Position numbers and translations under genes: made by a program. A model generated the notes under the pieces. It was given only the letters and a program-made list of their open reading frames with translations, made no database searches and was not told the DNA's origin. Below are positions 1 to 8,689 of a stretch of 64,000 bases of DNA, one piece after another. The stretch lies in assembly GCF_009755355.1 (NCBI RefSeq), contig NZ_WQLB01000023.1, forward strand, positions 11,745-75,744. The letters are read 5' to 3'. This stretch comes from Deinococcus arboris (GTDB lineage: Bacteria; Deinococcota; Deinococci; Deinococcales; Deinococcaceae). Each line of letters starts with the position of its first letter. Positions within the stretch are counted from its first letter, which is position 1.

Positions 1-921
1 GCGCGCCTGGGCCTGGAAGAACAGGTGCGCGCCCGCGCCTGGCTGCTACACCTGGCCCCCACCGACCAGCCGCTCCCGGCCGACGAGGTGGCCGCCCTGG
101 GCGACCTGCTGACCTTTCTGGGCAGTTGCGCCGCCCTGCGGCTGGATCAGCCAGCCCTAACCCCGCTGTATGCGCGGCTGCCGGGCCACTGGCCGGGGCT
201 GGAGGCCCTGACCGGCGGCGCCGCTGCCCCGCCGGCCACCCCCCTGGAACACCAGCGGCTACCACTTCAACTGTCTGTGCTGGGCGGCGGCGTGCAGGTG
301 CAGATCGGCGGGGCCCCCGTGCGGATCGCGCACAGCAAATCGGCCGAGCTGCTGGCGTGGCTGGCCCTGCACGGCCCGGCCACCCGCGAACAACTGGTGG
401 ACGCCCTGGCCGGTGGCGGCAGCGAGCAGCGGCACATTGATTACATCAAGGTCTCGGTGCGCCGCCTGCGCGCGGCCCTGAGTGAAGCGCCGGGGGTGGG
501 GTTCAATCCCCTGGAATTTCGCGCCGGGCAGTACGCCCTGGCCGACGCCTTCGAGGTGCAGGCCGACGCCCTGACGGTGCGCGCCGCGCGCTGCAGCTGT
601 GACCCGGCGGTGCTGACGCGCGCCCTGGACGCCTATACGGGCCCCCTGCTGCCCCGCCTGGACAGCGCCTGGGCCGACGAGGACCGGCTGGAATTAGAAG
701 AGGAAGTGGTCGCCTGCGCCCTGCGCCTGGCCGAACTGGTGCGGGCGACAGACCCTGAACTGGCCGCGCGCGCCTACCGCCGTGTGCTGGACCTGGACCC
801 CCTGCAAGAAGACGCCGCCGAGGCGCTGGTCAGCCTGGTCGGGGACCACGGCCGGGCCAGCGAGGCGAAGCACCTGGGCCGCATTTGCCAGCGCCGCTTA
901 GAGGACGGGCTGGGGGCATAG
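1..921 (+). CDS. SARP/BTAD-type transcriptional regulator, C-terminal part (5' end outside window)
   Basis: The reading frame is open from the first base of the window, so this is the C-terminal part of a larger protein; a GTG at 25 is in frame but is unlikely to be the true start. The visible part holds an OmpR-like winged helix (about residues 75-170, counted from that GTG) followed by helical repeats typical of the bacterial transcriptional activation domain, with a characteristic AARAYRRVLDLDPLQEDAAEAL helix pair. This order is found in SARP and MalT/LuxR-like large regulators, often with an N-terminal ATPase upstream. Target genes cannot be inferred. Confident for the domain class only. 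Confidence 0.75.
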   Translation, partial: ARLGLEEQVRARAWLLHLAPTDQPLPADEVAALGDLLTFLGSCAALRLDQPALTPLYARLPGHWPGLEALTGGAAAPPATPLEHQRLPLQLSVLGGGVQVQIGGAPVRIAHSKSAELLAWLALHGPATREQLVDALAGGGSEQRHIDYIKVSVRRLRAALSEAPGVGFNPLEFRAGQYALADAFEVQADALTVRAARCSCDPAVLTRALDAYTGPLLPRLDSAWADEDRLELEEEVVACALRLAELVRATDPELAARAYRRVLDLDPLQEDAAEALVSLVGDHGRASEAKHLGRICQRRLEDGLGA

Positions 922-1206
922 GCGGCAAGGAGCGGTCTACCAGATGAGGAGGGCTTCCCTTTCGGGCCACGTAAGTACGGCGCCTCCAATGAACTCTGGC
1001 CTGTGACAGGTCACAACGGTTCATGCCGAGTAACCCTGAACATCTTGAGAGCAGTTCAAGCAGGCAACAAAGCAGTCTGAGAGGCCCGGCGTGGGCAATC
1101 CAAGGCTGTTCTGAGGTGTGGGAGGCATAGACAAAACTCCCTACATCCAGCACCCAGAGGAGCTTTCACCCCGCAGCAGTTTGACGCGGGTGGGCGACGC
1201 CCAGTC
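922..1206. other. Intergenic gap with one short palindrome
   Basis: No convincing gene is seen here. The one notable element is the imperfect palindrome TGTGACAGGTCACA at 1002-1015, which looks like an operator half-site pair with a 4-nt spacer. That is shorter than the 6-nt spacer of classical CRP sites, and no recognisable promoter lies beside it. Confidence 0.35.
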
Positions 1207-1464
1207 CTACCGCACCCAGCGTTTCATCAGGGTCAGGAGGCGCTCTGGGGTCACCTGGCGGTATTCCACCTCGCCCACGCGCACCAGCGGCGCGTCCTCG
1301 GGACGAACGCCCGCGCCGCACTGCGCCAGCACCAGTTCCACGTTTCCGTCGGCTGTCACCATGCCAGGGCTGATGCGAAGAGCCGTCCACACGGCGTCCA
1401 GCAGGTTTTCGCGGTCTTCGGGGGCAAGGTATTCGGTGCAGATTTCCAGACGGGTGACGGGCAA
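1207..1464 (-). CDS. Small NuoE/thioredoxin-fold ferredoxin-like protein
   Basis: The product is about 86 residues. The C-terminal half (LAQCGAG, APLVRVGEVEYRQVTPERLLTLM) resembles the end of NuoE and [2Fe-2S] thioredoxin-like ferredoxins, but only two cysteines remain (EICTEY and AQCGAG), so a normal four-cysteine cluster cannot form. I chose the TTG start at 1464 because a strong AAGGAGG lies 8 nt upstream (1473-1479); the frame extends to a TTG at 1566 without a better ribosome site. It stands alone, downstream of and on the same strand as terC. The function is unknown and the fold assignment is by pattern only. Confidence 0.5.
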   Translation of the reverse strand: MPVTRLEICTEYLAPEDRENLLDAVWTALRISPGMVTADGNVELVLAQCGAGVRPEDAPLVRVGEVEYRQVTPERLLTLMKRWVR

Positions 1465-1585
1465 GGGGTCGGCCTCCTTCAGGCGCGCCCATGCTAGCCC
1501 ATCTGCCGCCGGGGCACCGCAGATGGGCCGCCCGGTGAACGCTGGGCGGCCCTCCTCAACTGCCAAATCGCTACTGTCTTTGCAC

Positions 1586-2359
<774 letters not shown>

Positions 2360-2541
2360 CAGTTCAGGCTCCAACGCAGAGGAAAGACAGACGCTGCCAC
2401 GCACGCCTGAGGATGCCGCTGGGGTCAGAGACCGAAACCGCGCCCGTGCGGCGCGCCGACCTCATGGTGGCGGGCTAACCGCCGGGGGTTCATGTGTACT
2501 GGCTTAAGAGGCTTTTAGACTGAGGGGCAGGTCCGGTGCCG

Positions 2542-3132
2542 TCAGGCGTGAGCAGCAGCGCCATCCAGAAAGACGGCCAGCAGCGCGCGGGCTGTGCCCT
2601 GGGGGTCAGCGGCCGGCGCCCCTGTGACCAGCGGGTAGGTCAGGGCGAGAAAGGCGCGGGCCAGTGTGGCGGGCGCGATATCACCGCGTAGCTCGCCGCG
2701 CGCCGAAGCAGCTTCAAAGAGGGCGCTCAGGCCGCCCACCCAGACCCGGCGGTAAGCCTGTTCAAAGGCTGCGCGGCGCTCCGGCGAGACGTGGCGCAGT
2801 TCACCGGCCAGTTGCAGGCCCACGCGCTGCTCGGGGGCGGTGGCCAGCAGTTCGTGAACCAGGGTGTCCAGTTGTAGGCGGATGCCCACCTGCGCCTCGG
2901 CCGAAGCCACCAGGCGGCTCAGGCCCGCCAGCGTGCCGTCCAGCATGGCCAGGAACAGCGCTTCCTTATCGGCGTAGTGGTGGTACAGGGCCGGCTTGGT
3001 CACGCCCACCGCCTCGGCGACCTCACGCATGCTGACCCCGTGGTAACCGCTCTGCACAAACAGCCGCGCGGCTTCCTGCTGGATACGGGCGCGGGTGGTG
3101 TCGGCAGGCGCAGTCACGGGCGGAACGGTCAT
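2542..3132 (-). CDS. TetR family transcriptional regulator
   Basis: About 196 residues. An N-terminal helix-turn-helix is clear (ARLFVQSGYHGVSMREVAEAVGVTKPALYHHYADKEALF), followed by a ligand-binding helical domain with a C-terminal region of the AcrR_C type. The ATG at 3132 starts just before the conserved helix 1; the upstream extension to 3234 has atypical composition. It is divergent from a phospholipase A2 lipoprotein gene whose promoter lies inside an inverted repeat, so the two are probably linked: the regulator most likely represses that promoter and perhaps its own. The inducer is unknown. Confidence 0.85.
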   Translation of the reverse strand: MTVPPVTAPADTTRARIQQEAARLFVQSGYHGVSMREVAEAVGVTKPALYHHYADKEALFLAMLDGTLAGLSRLVASAEAQVGIRLQLDTLVHELLATAPEQRVGLQLAGELRHVSPERRAAFEQAYRRVWVGGLSALFEAASARGELRGDIAPATLARAFLALTYPLVTGAPAADPQGTARALLAVFLDGAAAHA

Positions 3133-3212
3133 CGCCCTGCATGATACCCGCCGCGCCCAGTCCCTCCCGCAGCAGTGGCCCCGCCTGCGCGGCTGTGACT
3201 TTTTAGACTCCC

Positions 3213-3247
3213 ATTCTAGACATCCACCTGACAAACGTTTATAGAAT
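3213..3247 (+). promoter_or_regulatory. Promoter of the phospholipase gene with overlapping inverted repeat
   Basis: A good sigma-70-type promoter is visible: -35 TAGACA (3217-3222), 17-bp spacer, -10 TATAGA (3240-3245). The arms ATTCTA (3213-3218) and TAGAAT (3242-3247) form an inverted repeat that overlaps both promoter hexamers, a natural place for the divergent TetR protein to bind. The binding itself is inference. Confidence 0.6.
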
Positions 3248-3291
3248 TAAAGACGCACCACAATTCAAAGCCTGCTCGACAAGGAGTCCTT

Positions 3292-3933
3292 ATGCGCCGA
3301 ACCCTGGTTCCCGCCGTCATCCTTTCTGCCCTTCTTGCCGCCTGTGGTCAGACCGCACCCCAGACGGCGGCTACCGGCAGTGAGGTCAGCGCCTACGCCG
3401 CCCGCCCCGAACTGCAGGACGCCGACAGCCAGGCGATTCTGGCGCGCTACAGCAATGACCCCGAGCTGCTGAAGTCCCTGCAAGAAGCCTACGGCGAGCG
3501 GCCTACGGCGCTGAGCCTGCCTGCTGTGCCGGCCCTGACGGGGCTGGACTACGCCAGTGACCGCCTGGCGTATGTCAAGCGTGTGGGCTGGGGCACGGTG
3601 AGCAACTACAACGGCCAGTACAGCGCCTATGCGGGCACGTCCTCGCCCTACACCGGCCTGGACTGGAGCCGCGACGGCTGCAGCGCCCCCGACGGCCTGG
3701 GCCTGGGCTACCGCGAGGATTTCCGCCCGGCGTGCAACGTCCATGACTTCGGCTACCGCAACCTCAAGGTGTACCAGCGCACCGACGCCAACCGCAAAAC
3801 CACCGATGAGGCCTTTCACACCAACATGAAGACCATCTGCGCGGCCAAGAGCTGGTATGCCCGCCCAGCCTGCGTCAGCGCGGCCTATGCGTACTACCAG
3901 GCTGTGCGCGTGGGCGGCAGCGGCAGCTTCTAA
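3292..3933 (+). CDS. Secreted prokaryotic phospholipase A2, lipoprotein
   Basis: 213 residues. The N-terminus is a lipoprotein signal with the lipobox LLAAC, so the mature enzyme is probably anchored outside the cytoplasmic membrane. The C-terminal half carries the phospholipase A2 hallmark [10 protein letters not shown] followed by [10 protein letters not shown], the Cys-x2-His-Asp-x2-Tyr catalytic dyad of the bacterial and fungal PLA2 family (Streptomyces type), with further cysteines (TICAAK, PACVSA) that can pair as disulfides. It would hydrolyse the sn-2 ester of phospholipids. The ribosome site AAGGAG (3281-3286) fits the ATG. It is divergent from a TetR gene and closed by a strong terminator, so it is monocistronic. 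Confidence 0.85.
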   Translation: MRRTLVPAVILSALLAACGQTAPQTAATGSEVSAYAARPELQDADSQAILARYSNDPELLKSLQEAYGERPTALSLPAVPALTGLDYASDRLAYVKRVGWGTVSNYNGQYSAYAGTSSPYTGLDWSRDGCSAPDGLGLGYREDFRPACNVHDFGYRNLKVYQRTDANRKTTDEAFHTNMKTICAAKSWYARPACVSAAYAYYQAVRVGGSGSF

Positions 3934-3965
3934 CACAGGGGACGCGGCTGGCGGAAGACACTGCT

Positions 3966-3997
3966 GGGGACAGGGTCACTTCACCCTGTCCCCTTTT
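3966..3997 (+). terminator. Rho-independent terminator of the phospholipase gene
   Basis: Perfect 11-bp stem GGGGACAGGGT/ACCCTGTCCCC (3966-3976 and 3983-3993) with a 6-nt loop, followed directly by TTTT. Confidence 0.85.
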
Positions 3998-4114
3998 GGT
4001 ATGGCACCGTGGCGGCTGAACCTAGAGCAGAAAGCCTGGGTCAGGCGCACAGCTGCACCGGGCTATGGTACGCCACGGCCTCCTACCTACACCAGTCGGG
4101 CCGCCGAGCAACGC

Positions 4115-4295
4115 CCTCATGCGGATGCCGCTTCATTGCAGCACAGCAAAGACAGGCACCGTCTGCGCTTCTATATCACGCAATCCACAGCTGTTCCTTC
4201 TCGCTCTCCTGCGGCGCTTTTCAAGTCTGCTGCGCCGCTTTCCAAGTCCGCTCGGATTCCACCCAGCATGCTGCTCGGTTCAATCGGCGTCCGGA
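4115..4295 (+). repeat. Small intergenic repeat, copy 1 (family defined in findings)
   Basis: Shares the family core: a CTCTGCTGCG-like block (here CGCTCTCCTGCGGCGC), GCTGCGCCGCTTTCCAAGTCCGCTCGGATTCC, and a right end GGCGTCCGGATCA. The left end CATGCGGATGCCG is degenerate. The right end runs into and supplies the stop codon of the neighbouring NERD gene. Limits are approximate. Confidence 0.6.
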
Positions 4296-5225
4296 TCAGC
4301 CGGGGTTTGTCCAGTAAGACCAGCGGTGCCCGCCAGAACAGGTGGCCGTGAACTGTAGCCCCGCCTTGCTGAGACGGGCTGGCTGACCGCACTCGGCACA
4401 GACCGGTTTGGCGGGCGTATTGCCCGAGCAGTCGCCGCACTTCAGGTAGTAACCGTATTTGCCGTACTGCACGCTGAGGTGGGTGGAGTGACAGTCGCGG
4501 CACCTCACCGGGGGCTGCGGGCGGGCCTGCGCCTGCCTCTCCTGCGAAGTGCGCACCGGCGCGCTAGCGGCAGGGCGCTGCGGCGGCTCGGGAGCAGCCT
4601 CAGCCGGGGTGTGCTGGGCACGCAGAAACGCCTGTATGCGCGTCAGCTCTGCTTCGGTCAGGCCGAAGGTGCCGAAAGTTTTTTCAGCCTCCCGTTCAAT
4701 AAGGCTCTTAACGCGGTCTGGGATCTGGTCGGCCTTGACCAGTTCGGGCACGTCCCGCTTGCGGGTAATGCGGCCCCCATCGGAAATAGCCACCAGCACG
4801 TCCCGCCTGACACCCGAAAAGGTCCGCTGTTTGAGGCCCAGCAAAGAGCGGTCCATCAGGTCTGTGGTGTGGTCAGCCAGCAGGGCCAGGAGTAAATCAA
4901 GTTGCCGCCGCGCCTGCAAGACCGGCGAGGCCATACCGCGCCCCTGGCGGTTCCACCAGCGGGTCCATTCCCCCTGCTCGTTGATGCTGACCTGGCCCGC
5001 CACACTCTTGCTTTCGACCACCACCAGGCCGTACCGGTGCAGCACGAGATGGTCCAGTTGCGCGACCTCGCCTTTTCGCTCCAGACGCAGATTATGAAAA
5101 ACGAATTTGCGCGGGTCTTCACCAAAAGCCCTTTTCAGGTAAAAGGCCATCTGCCGCTCGGCCTCATAACCTGCCCGGCGCAGGGGATCAGTGAACTGCT
5201 GCGGTTCCAGCTCTTTGACGATCAT
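4296..5225 (-). CDS. NERD domain nuclease-like protein with C-terminal zinc ribbons
   Basis: 309 residues. The N-terminal half is a NERD (nuclease-related) domain: conserved AxxxDHLVL and the VVVESKSV strand, giving the D...ExK residues of the restriction-endonuclease-like fold. A variable Pro/Ala-rich linker follows, then two CxxC...C(x2)C zinc ribbons (CRDCHS...CGDC and CAECGQ...C), the second resembling a topoisomerase C4 ribbon. The protein is probably a DNA-binding or processing factor of unknown role. The ATG lies 9 nt behind TAGGCT, a Deinococcus-style -10. The last codon and stop lie in the end of an intergenic repeat, so the natural C-terminus may have been altered by it. Confidence 0.8.
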   Translation of the reverse strand: MIVKELEPQQFTDPLRRAGYEAERQMAFYLKRAFGEDPRKFVFHNLRLERKGEVAQLDHLVLHRYGLVVVESKSVAGQVSINEQGEWTRWWNRQGRGMASPVLQARRQLDLLLALLADHTTDLMDRSLLGLKQRTFSGVRRDVLVAISDGGRITRKRDVPELVKADQIPDRVKSLIEREAEKTFGTFGLTEAELTRIQAFLRAQHTPAEAAPEPPQRPAASAPVRTSQERQAQARPQPPVRCRDCHSTHLSVQYGKYGYYLKCGDCSGNTPAKPVCAECGQPARLSKAGLQFTATCSGGHRWSYWTNPG

Positions 5226-5275
5226 GACCCGCCAAGCCTAGCGCGAAGCAGGCCAAAAAGCCCCTGTCAGCCGTG

Positions 5276-5298
5276 AAAAAAGCCTCATGCTAGGCTTT
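5276..5298 (-). terminator. Terminator of lysA overlapping its last codons
   Basis: On the minus strand AAAGCCT (5292-5298) pairs with AGGCTTT (5279-5285) around a 6-nt loop, followed by a run of T. The stem contains the end of the lysA coding sequence and its stop codon. Confidence 0.7.
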
Positions 5299-6433
5299 CT
5301 TCCAACCGCCAGATGTCCTGCGGCGTCTCGCGCCCGCGAATCACCGTCCACGCGCCGGCCTCGTACAGCACCTCGGCGGGGCGCGGGCGGGTCAGGTAGG
5401 TGCTGCTCATGGCCGCGCCGTAGGCGCCGGCCTCGTCAATGGCCAGGAGGTCGCCAGGCTGCGGCGCCGGCAGCGGCACGCCCCGCGCCAGCAGATCGCC
5501 GCTTTCACAGGCGGGGCCAGCTAGGTCCCAGGGGCCGGTGCCGGGGCGCGACCACAGGGGCCGAACCGGATGCTGCGCGCCGTACAGCATGGGGCGCAGC
5601 AGTTCAGTCATGCCGGCGTCCACCAGGGCAAAGGGGCGGCCCGTGACCTTGGTGCCCACCACGCGGGTCAGCAGCGTGCCGGCCCCTGCCACCAGGTAGC
5701 GCCCCGGTTCCACCCACAGCTGGGCGCCAAAAGCGGCGGCGGCTTCGTGGGCGGCGCGGGCGATGCCGTGTAGATCGGCGTCCAGGCTCCAGCCGCCCCC
5801 AGCATCCAGCACTGCCAGTTGCCCCGTGTGCGGGCGCAGGGCGCTCAGGCGCGCGAAGGCGGCCGTGAAGTCCCCAGCGTCCCGAATCGCGCTGCCGATA
5901 TGCACGTGGAGCCCCAGGGCCTCGTGCCCGGCGTCCCGCAGGGCCTGGAGGACGCGCGGCGCCTGGTCGAGAGTCACCCCGAACTTGCTGCTGGCGGCCC
6001 CGGTGGCCAGGTGGTCGTGCGTGCTGACCTTCAGGGCCGGGTTAACCCGCACCAGCGCCCGTGAGGCGGGGGGCAGCAGCCCCACCTCCTCTTCCCGGTC
6101 CAGAATGAAAGTGGCGCCCAGCCGCCCGCCCTCGGCGTATTCCAGGGCCGTTTTGGCCGGACCGTTAACCAGCACCTGCTCGCCTCCTGCGCCGGCATGG
6201 GCGGCGCGGGCCAGTTCTCCGGCGCTGACGCACTCGAAGCCCACACCCGAGGCGTGCAGGCGGCGCAGCAGGCTCAGGTTGGGGTTGGCCTTCATGGCGT
6301 AATACACCTGCGCGCTGCCGAACGCCGCCCGCACGCGGGCCAGAGCGGCGTCCAGTTCGGCGGCGTCGTAGACGTACAGGGGCGTGCCGTAGGTCTGGGC
6401 TGCGGCGTGCAGGGCAGAGTCGGGAATCGTCAC
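5285..6433 (-). CDS. lysA: Diaminopimelate decarboxylase family protein
   Basis: 382 residues, PLP-dependent fold III (alanine racemase-like) decarboxylase. The PLP lysine is in the YYAMKANPN strand near residue 45; SKFGVT, HVHIGSAI, the glycine-rich GGGWS, EPGRYLVA and the C-terminal CESGDLLA with GAYGAAMSS follow in the order of LysA. It would make L-lysine from meso-diaminopimelate, but Deinococci build lysine by the aminoadipate route and use ornithine in peptidoglycan, so the real substrate could be another diamino acid. The GTG start (6433) lies 6 nt behind a TACACT -10 box; a small repeat abuts that box directly upstream. Confidence 0.8.
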   Translation of the reverse strand: MTIPDSALHAAAQTYGTPLYVYDAAELDAALARVRAAFGSAQVYYAMKANPNLSLLRRLHASGVGFECVSAGELARAAHAGAGGEQVLVNGPAKTALEYAEGGRLGATFILDREEEVGLLPPASRALVRVNPALKVSTHDHLATGAASSKFGVTLDQAPRVLQALRDAGHEALGLHVHIGSAIRDAGDFTAAFARLSALRPHTGQLAVLDAGGGWSLDADLHGIARAAHEAAAAFGAQLWVEPGRYLVAGAGTLLTRVVGTKVTGRPFALVDAGMTELLRPMLYGAQHPVRPLWSRPGTGPWDLAGPACESGDLLARGVPLPAPQPGDLLAIDEAGAYGAAMSSTYLTRPRPAEVLYEAGAWTVIRGRETPQDIWRLEESLA

Positions 6434-6439
6434 GCGGCG

Positions 6440-6445
6440 AGTGTA
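6440..6445 (-). promoter_or_regulatory. -10 box of lysA, leaderless type
   Basis: On the minus strand TACACT is followed by 6 nt and the GTG start. The hexamer lies at the junction with the terminal inverted repeat of the adjacent intergenic repeat (TCCGTATTACACT read on the minus strand), so the upstream half of this promoter is repeat-derived. Confidence 0.55.
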
Positions 6446-6622
6446 ATACGGACACCGGTGCAACCGGTTGCACCACCCGTGAAACCCGAGCGGACTCCCA
6501 AAACGGCGCAGCACGCCCGGAGAGGTGCGCAGAGCAGCGAGCAGGAGGACAGCGGGCGCCAGGCGTGGAGTTGAGTCATTCGCGCTCTCCCGCCCGGTCA
6601 GCAAGGTAGACGCCATTCATCT
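6443..6622 (-). repeat. Small intergenic repeat, copy 2
   Basis: Read on the minus strand it shows CGGGAGAGCG, CAACTCCACGCC, TGCTCGCTGCTCTGCG, GCTGCGCCGTTTTGGGAGTCCGCTCGGG, then the terminal hairpin and the right end GTGTCCGTATTAC. The hairpin is a perfect 18-bp palindrome, GGTGCAACCGGTTGCACC at 6457-6474. The right end touches the lysA promoter. Confidence 0.7.
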
Positions 6623-6639
6623 CACTGGCCCCACCCCGC

Positions 6640-6684
6640 TTGACAGGCCGCAGAGGTCAGCCCAAACTGGTCAGACCACTGACC
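6640..6684 (+). promoter_or_regulatory. Promoter and FadR/GntR-type operator of the regulator gene
   Basis: TTGACA (6640-6645) with a weak -10 CAAACT (6663-6668) 17 bp away. TGGTCAGACCA (6668-6678) is a perfect palindrome of the TGGTnnnACCA class recognised by FadR-subfamily GntR regulators, and it overlaps a second perfect inverted repeat GGTCAG/CTGACC (6669-6674, 6679-6684). Autoregulation is the simplest reading. Confidence 0.6.
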
Positions 6685-6713
6685 ACTCTGCTTAATCCTC
6701 CGGAGGCCCACCC

Positions 6714-7379
6714 ATGACCCTGCCCCTGCGCCCCGCCCTGCACGCTGAAGACACGCTGCTGTCGCGCCTGCTGGACGGCACCTACCCACCCGGCAGCCTG
6801 CTGCCCGCCGAGCGCGAACTGGCCGCCAGCCTGGGTGTCACCCGCCCGACCCTGCGCGAAGCCCTTCAGCGCCTGGCCAGAGACGGCCTGCTGGAGATTC
6901 GCCAAGGAAAACCCACCCGCGTGCGGCACCCGGAAGAAGGGGGGCTGCGGGTCCTGGCCCACCTGTCGCGCACGGGCGACCTGGGCAGCCTGGTGCCGCA
7001 CCTGCTGGACCTGCGCGCCGCGCTGCTGCCGCACTGGATGGCCGCTGTGCACGACCCGGCCCGCTTGCAGGCCCACCTGGCCGCTCCACCCACCACCGAA
7101 GCCCCCGAGGACTTCACCGCCTTTGACTGGACGGTGCAGCACCTGGCCGCCGAGGGCAGCGGCAATCCCCTGGCGCCGCTGCTGCTGGGCGCCTTTCATG
7201 AGGTCTACGGGCGGGCCGGGCCGCTGTACTTTGCTGCCCCCGCCGCCCGCGAGCGCGCCCGAGACCACTACCGCGCCCTGCACGCCGCGCTGGCACTGGG
7301 GCCAGCCGCCGCGCGCCAGGTGGCCCTGACCACCGCGCTGGATAGCGTGGCGCTGTGGCAGGAGGCGGCCCGTGGTTGA
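6714..7379 (+). CDS. GntR family regulator, FadR/FCD subfamily
   Basis: 221 residues. The N-terminal winged helix has the GntR signature (PPGSLLPAERELAASLGVTRPTLREALQRLARDGLLEIRQGKPTRV), close to FadR; the C-terminal domain is an all-helical effector domain of the FadR_C/FCD kind. A GGAGG ribosome site (6702-6706) precedes the ATG. The gene overlaps the next by 8 bp, so it is translationally coupled to a membrane-bound fatty acid hydroxylase. This suggests that it senses an acyl-CoA or lipid-derived ligand and controls a lipid-modification unit, with a matching palindrome in its own promoter. Confidence 0.85.
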   Translation: MTLPLRPALHAEDTLLSRLLDGTYPPGSLLPAERELAASLGVTRPTLREALQRLARDGLLEIRQGKPTRVRHPEEGGLRVLAHLSRTGDLGSLVPHLLDLRAALLPHWMAAVHDPARLQAHLAAPPTTEAPEDFTAFDWTVQHLAAEGSGNPLAPLLLGAFHEVYGRAGPLYFAAPAARERARDHYRALHAALALGPAAARQVALTTALDSVALWQEAARG

Positions 7380-8214
7380 CCTGCTGCAAAAGGCCGTGCC
7401 CATCTTCGTGCTGTCACTGCTGATCGAGTGGGCCGCCTACTATTTTCTGCGGGACGACCATGATGGGGACAGCGCCGACCCCAAGAAGGGCTACGCTCTG
7501 CGCGACACTGCCACCAGCCTGAGCATGGGCGTGGGCAATCTGCTTATCAACGTGGTCTGGAAGGGTGTGGTGGTGACCATCTACGCCGCGCTGTACGAAC
7601 TGACCCCGCTGCGGCTGCCGCCGGGCGCCTGGTGGGTGTGGGTCCTGCTGTTCTTTCTGGACGACTTTGCCTACTACTGGTTTCACCGCATCAGCCACGA
7701 GGTGCGCCTGTTCTGGGCCAGCCACGTCGTTCACCATTCCAGCCAGCATTACAACCTCTCCACGGCGCTGCGCCAGACCTGGGTGCCGATGACCGCGCTG
7801 CCCTTCTGGCTGCCGCTGGCCCTGCTGGGCTTCGAGCCGTGGATGATCTTGCTGGCCCAGTCGTGGAACCTGCTGTACCAGTTTTTCGTTCATACCGAGC
7901 GCGTGGGGCGCCTGCCCCGCCTGATCGAGTACGTGTTCAACACCCCCAGCCACCACCGCGCCCACCACGGCAGCAACGACGTGTATCTGGATAAAAATTA
8001 CGCGGGCATCCTGATGCTCTGGGACCGCCTGCTGGGCACCTTTCAGCCTGAAACCGAGCGGGTGCGCTACGGGCTGGTGCAGAACATTCACACCCACAAT
8101 CCTGTCGGCGTGGCCTTCCATGAATTTGCAGCCCTGTGGCGTGACGTTCGGCACGCACGCGGCTGGCGCGAGCGCCTGAACTACCTGCTGCGCCCGCCCG
8201 GTTGGAAACCGTGA
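7372..8214 (+). CDS. Sterol desaturase/fatty acid hydroxylase superfamily membrane protein
   Basis: 280 residues with four or five membrane segments. The eight-histidine signature of the di-iron membrane hydroxylases is complete: HRISHE, HVVHHSS and HHRAHHG, with a further His in HTERVGRLPRLIEYVFNTPSHH. These proteins hydroxylate or desaturate lipid or carotenoid substrates using oxygen. The GTG start (7372) sits inside the end of the GntR gene and is preceded by AGGAGG. The coupling with a FadR-type regulator favours a fatty acyl substrate, although carotenoid hydroxylation is another possibility in a pigmented Deinococcus. Confidence 0.85.
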   Translation: MVDLLQKAVPIFVLSLLIEWAAYYFLRDDHDGDSADPKKGYALRDTATSLSMGVGNLLINVVWKGVVVTIYAALYELTPLRLPPGAWWVWVLLFFLDDFAYYWFHRISHEVRLFWASHVVHHSSQHYNLSTALRQTWVPMTALPFWLPLALLGFEPWMILLAQSWNLLYQFFVHTERVGRLPRLIEYVFNTPSHHRAHHGSNDVYLDKNYAGILMLWDRLLGTFQPETERVRYGLVQNIHTHNPVGVAFHEFAALWRDVRHARGWRERLNYLLRPPGWKP

Positions 8215-8215
8215 C

Positions 8216-8689
8216 CTACTGACCCCAGCGCAGCGTGCTGGCCACCTGCGCGGCCAGCCTGTCCCAGACAGCCCGCCGCGCGACCGGATAGACCACCAGC
8301 ACCGCCGCCTCTTCCCCGTTCCTGACCAGCACTTTCTGATAGAAGATGCGCCCGTCTTTCTGAAAGCCGCTCAGGACAAACGCGCCGGGCAGCAGCCGGC
8401 GGTAGGTCAGGCGCGCACCCTGCTCCCGCCAGCCCTGCGCTGAGTGGGCCATCCAGGCGGCCGGGGTGGCCTGATTCAGCACGCCCGGCGCGTGGCTGCC
8501 CCAGACGCTGACCTTCACCTGCCCGTCGGCACTTTGCCAGCTCTGGCCGTCGCCGTTGTCGGGTGAGCGCTGGGCCTGTAGGCCCGCCGGCGCGGCCACA
8601 AGGTAGCCAAAGCGGGCGTTGCCATACGCCGTCAGGGGCGCGGCCAGGGCCGCAGAAGCCAGAACAAGAGCGGCAGGCCACAGGCGCAT
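8216..8689 (-). CDS. Secreted protein of unknown function
   Basis: 157 residues with a clear Sec signal peptide (WPAALVLASAALAAPLTAYG, cleavage probably after ALA). The rest is a compact mixed alpha/beta domain that I do not recognise (GFQKDGRIFYQKVLVRNGEEAAVLVV is the most regular part); it could be a small photosystem-reaction-centre- or PsbP-like fold, but this is only an impression. The start ATG lies 6 nt behind a TAGGCT box (8696-8701), the leaderless pattern. Its stop codon is 1 bp from the end of the convergent hydroxylase gene. Confidence 0.65.
   Translation of the reverse strand: MRLWPAALVLASAALAAPLTAYGNARFGYLVAAPAGLQAQRSPDNGDGQSWQSADGQVKVSVWGSHAPGVLNQATPAAWMAHSAQGWREQGARLTYRRLLPGAFVLSGFQKDGRIFYQKVLVRNGEEAAVLVVYPVARRAVWDRLAAQVASTLRWGQ

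Noticed and set aside
1002..1015. CRP binding site
   Set aside because: The half-sites TGTGA and TCACA are separated by 4 nt, not the 6 nt required, and no promoter lies beside it.
2360..2541. yybP-ykoY manganese riboswitch in the terC leader
   Set aside because: TerC genes often have this riboswitch and there is a leader of about 180 nt with a small hairpin, but I could not find the conserved internal-loop sequences of the motif.
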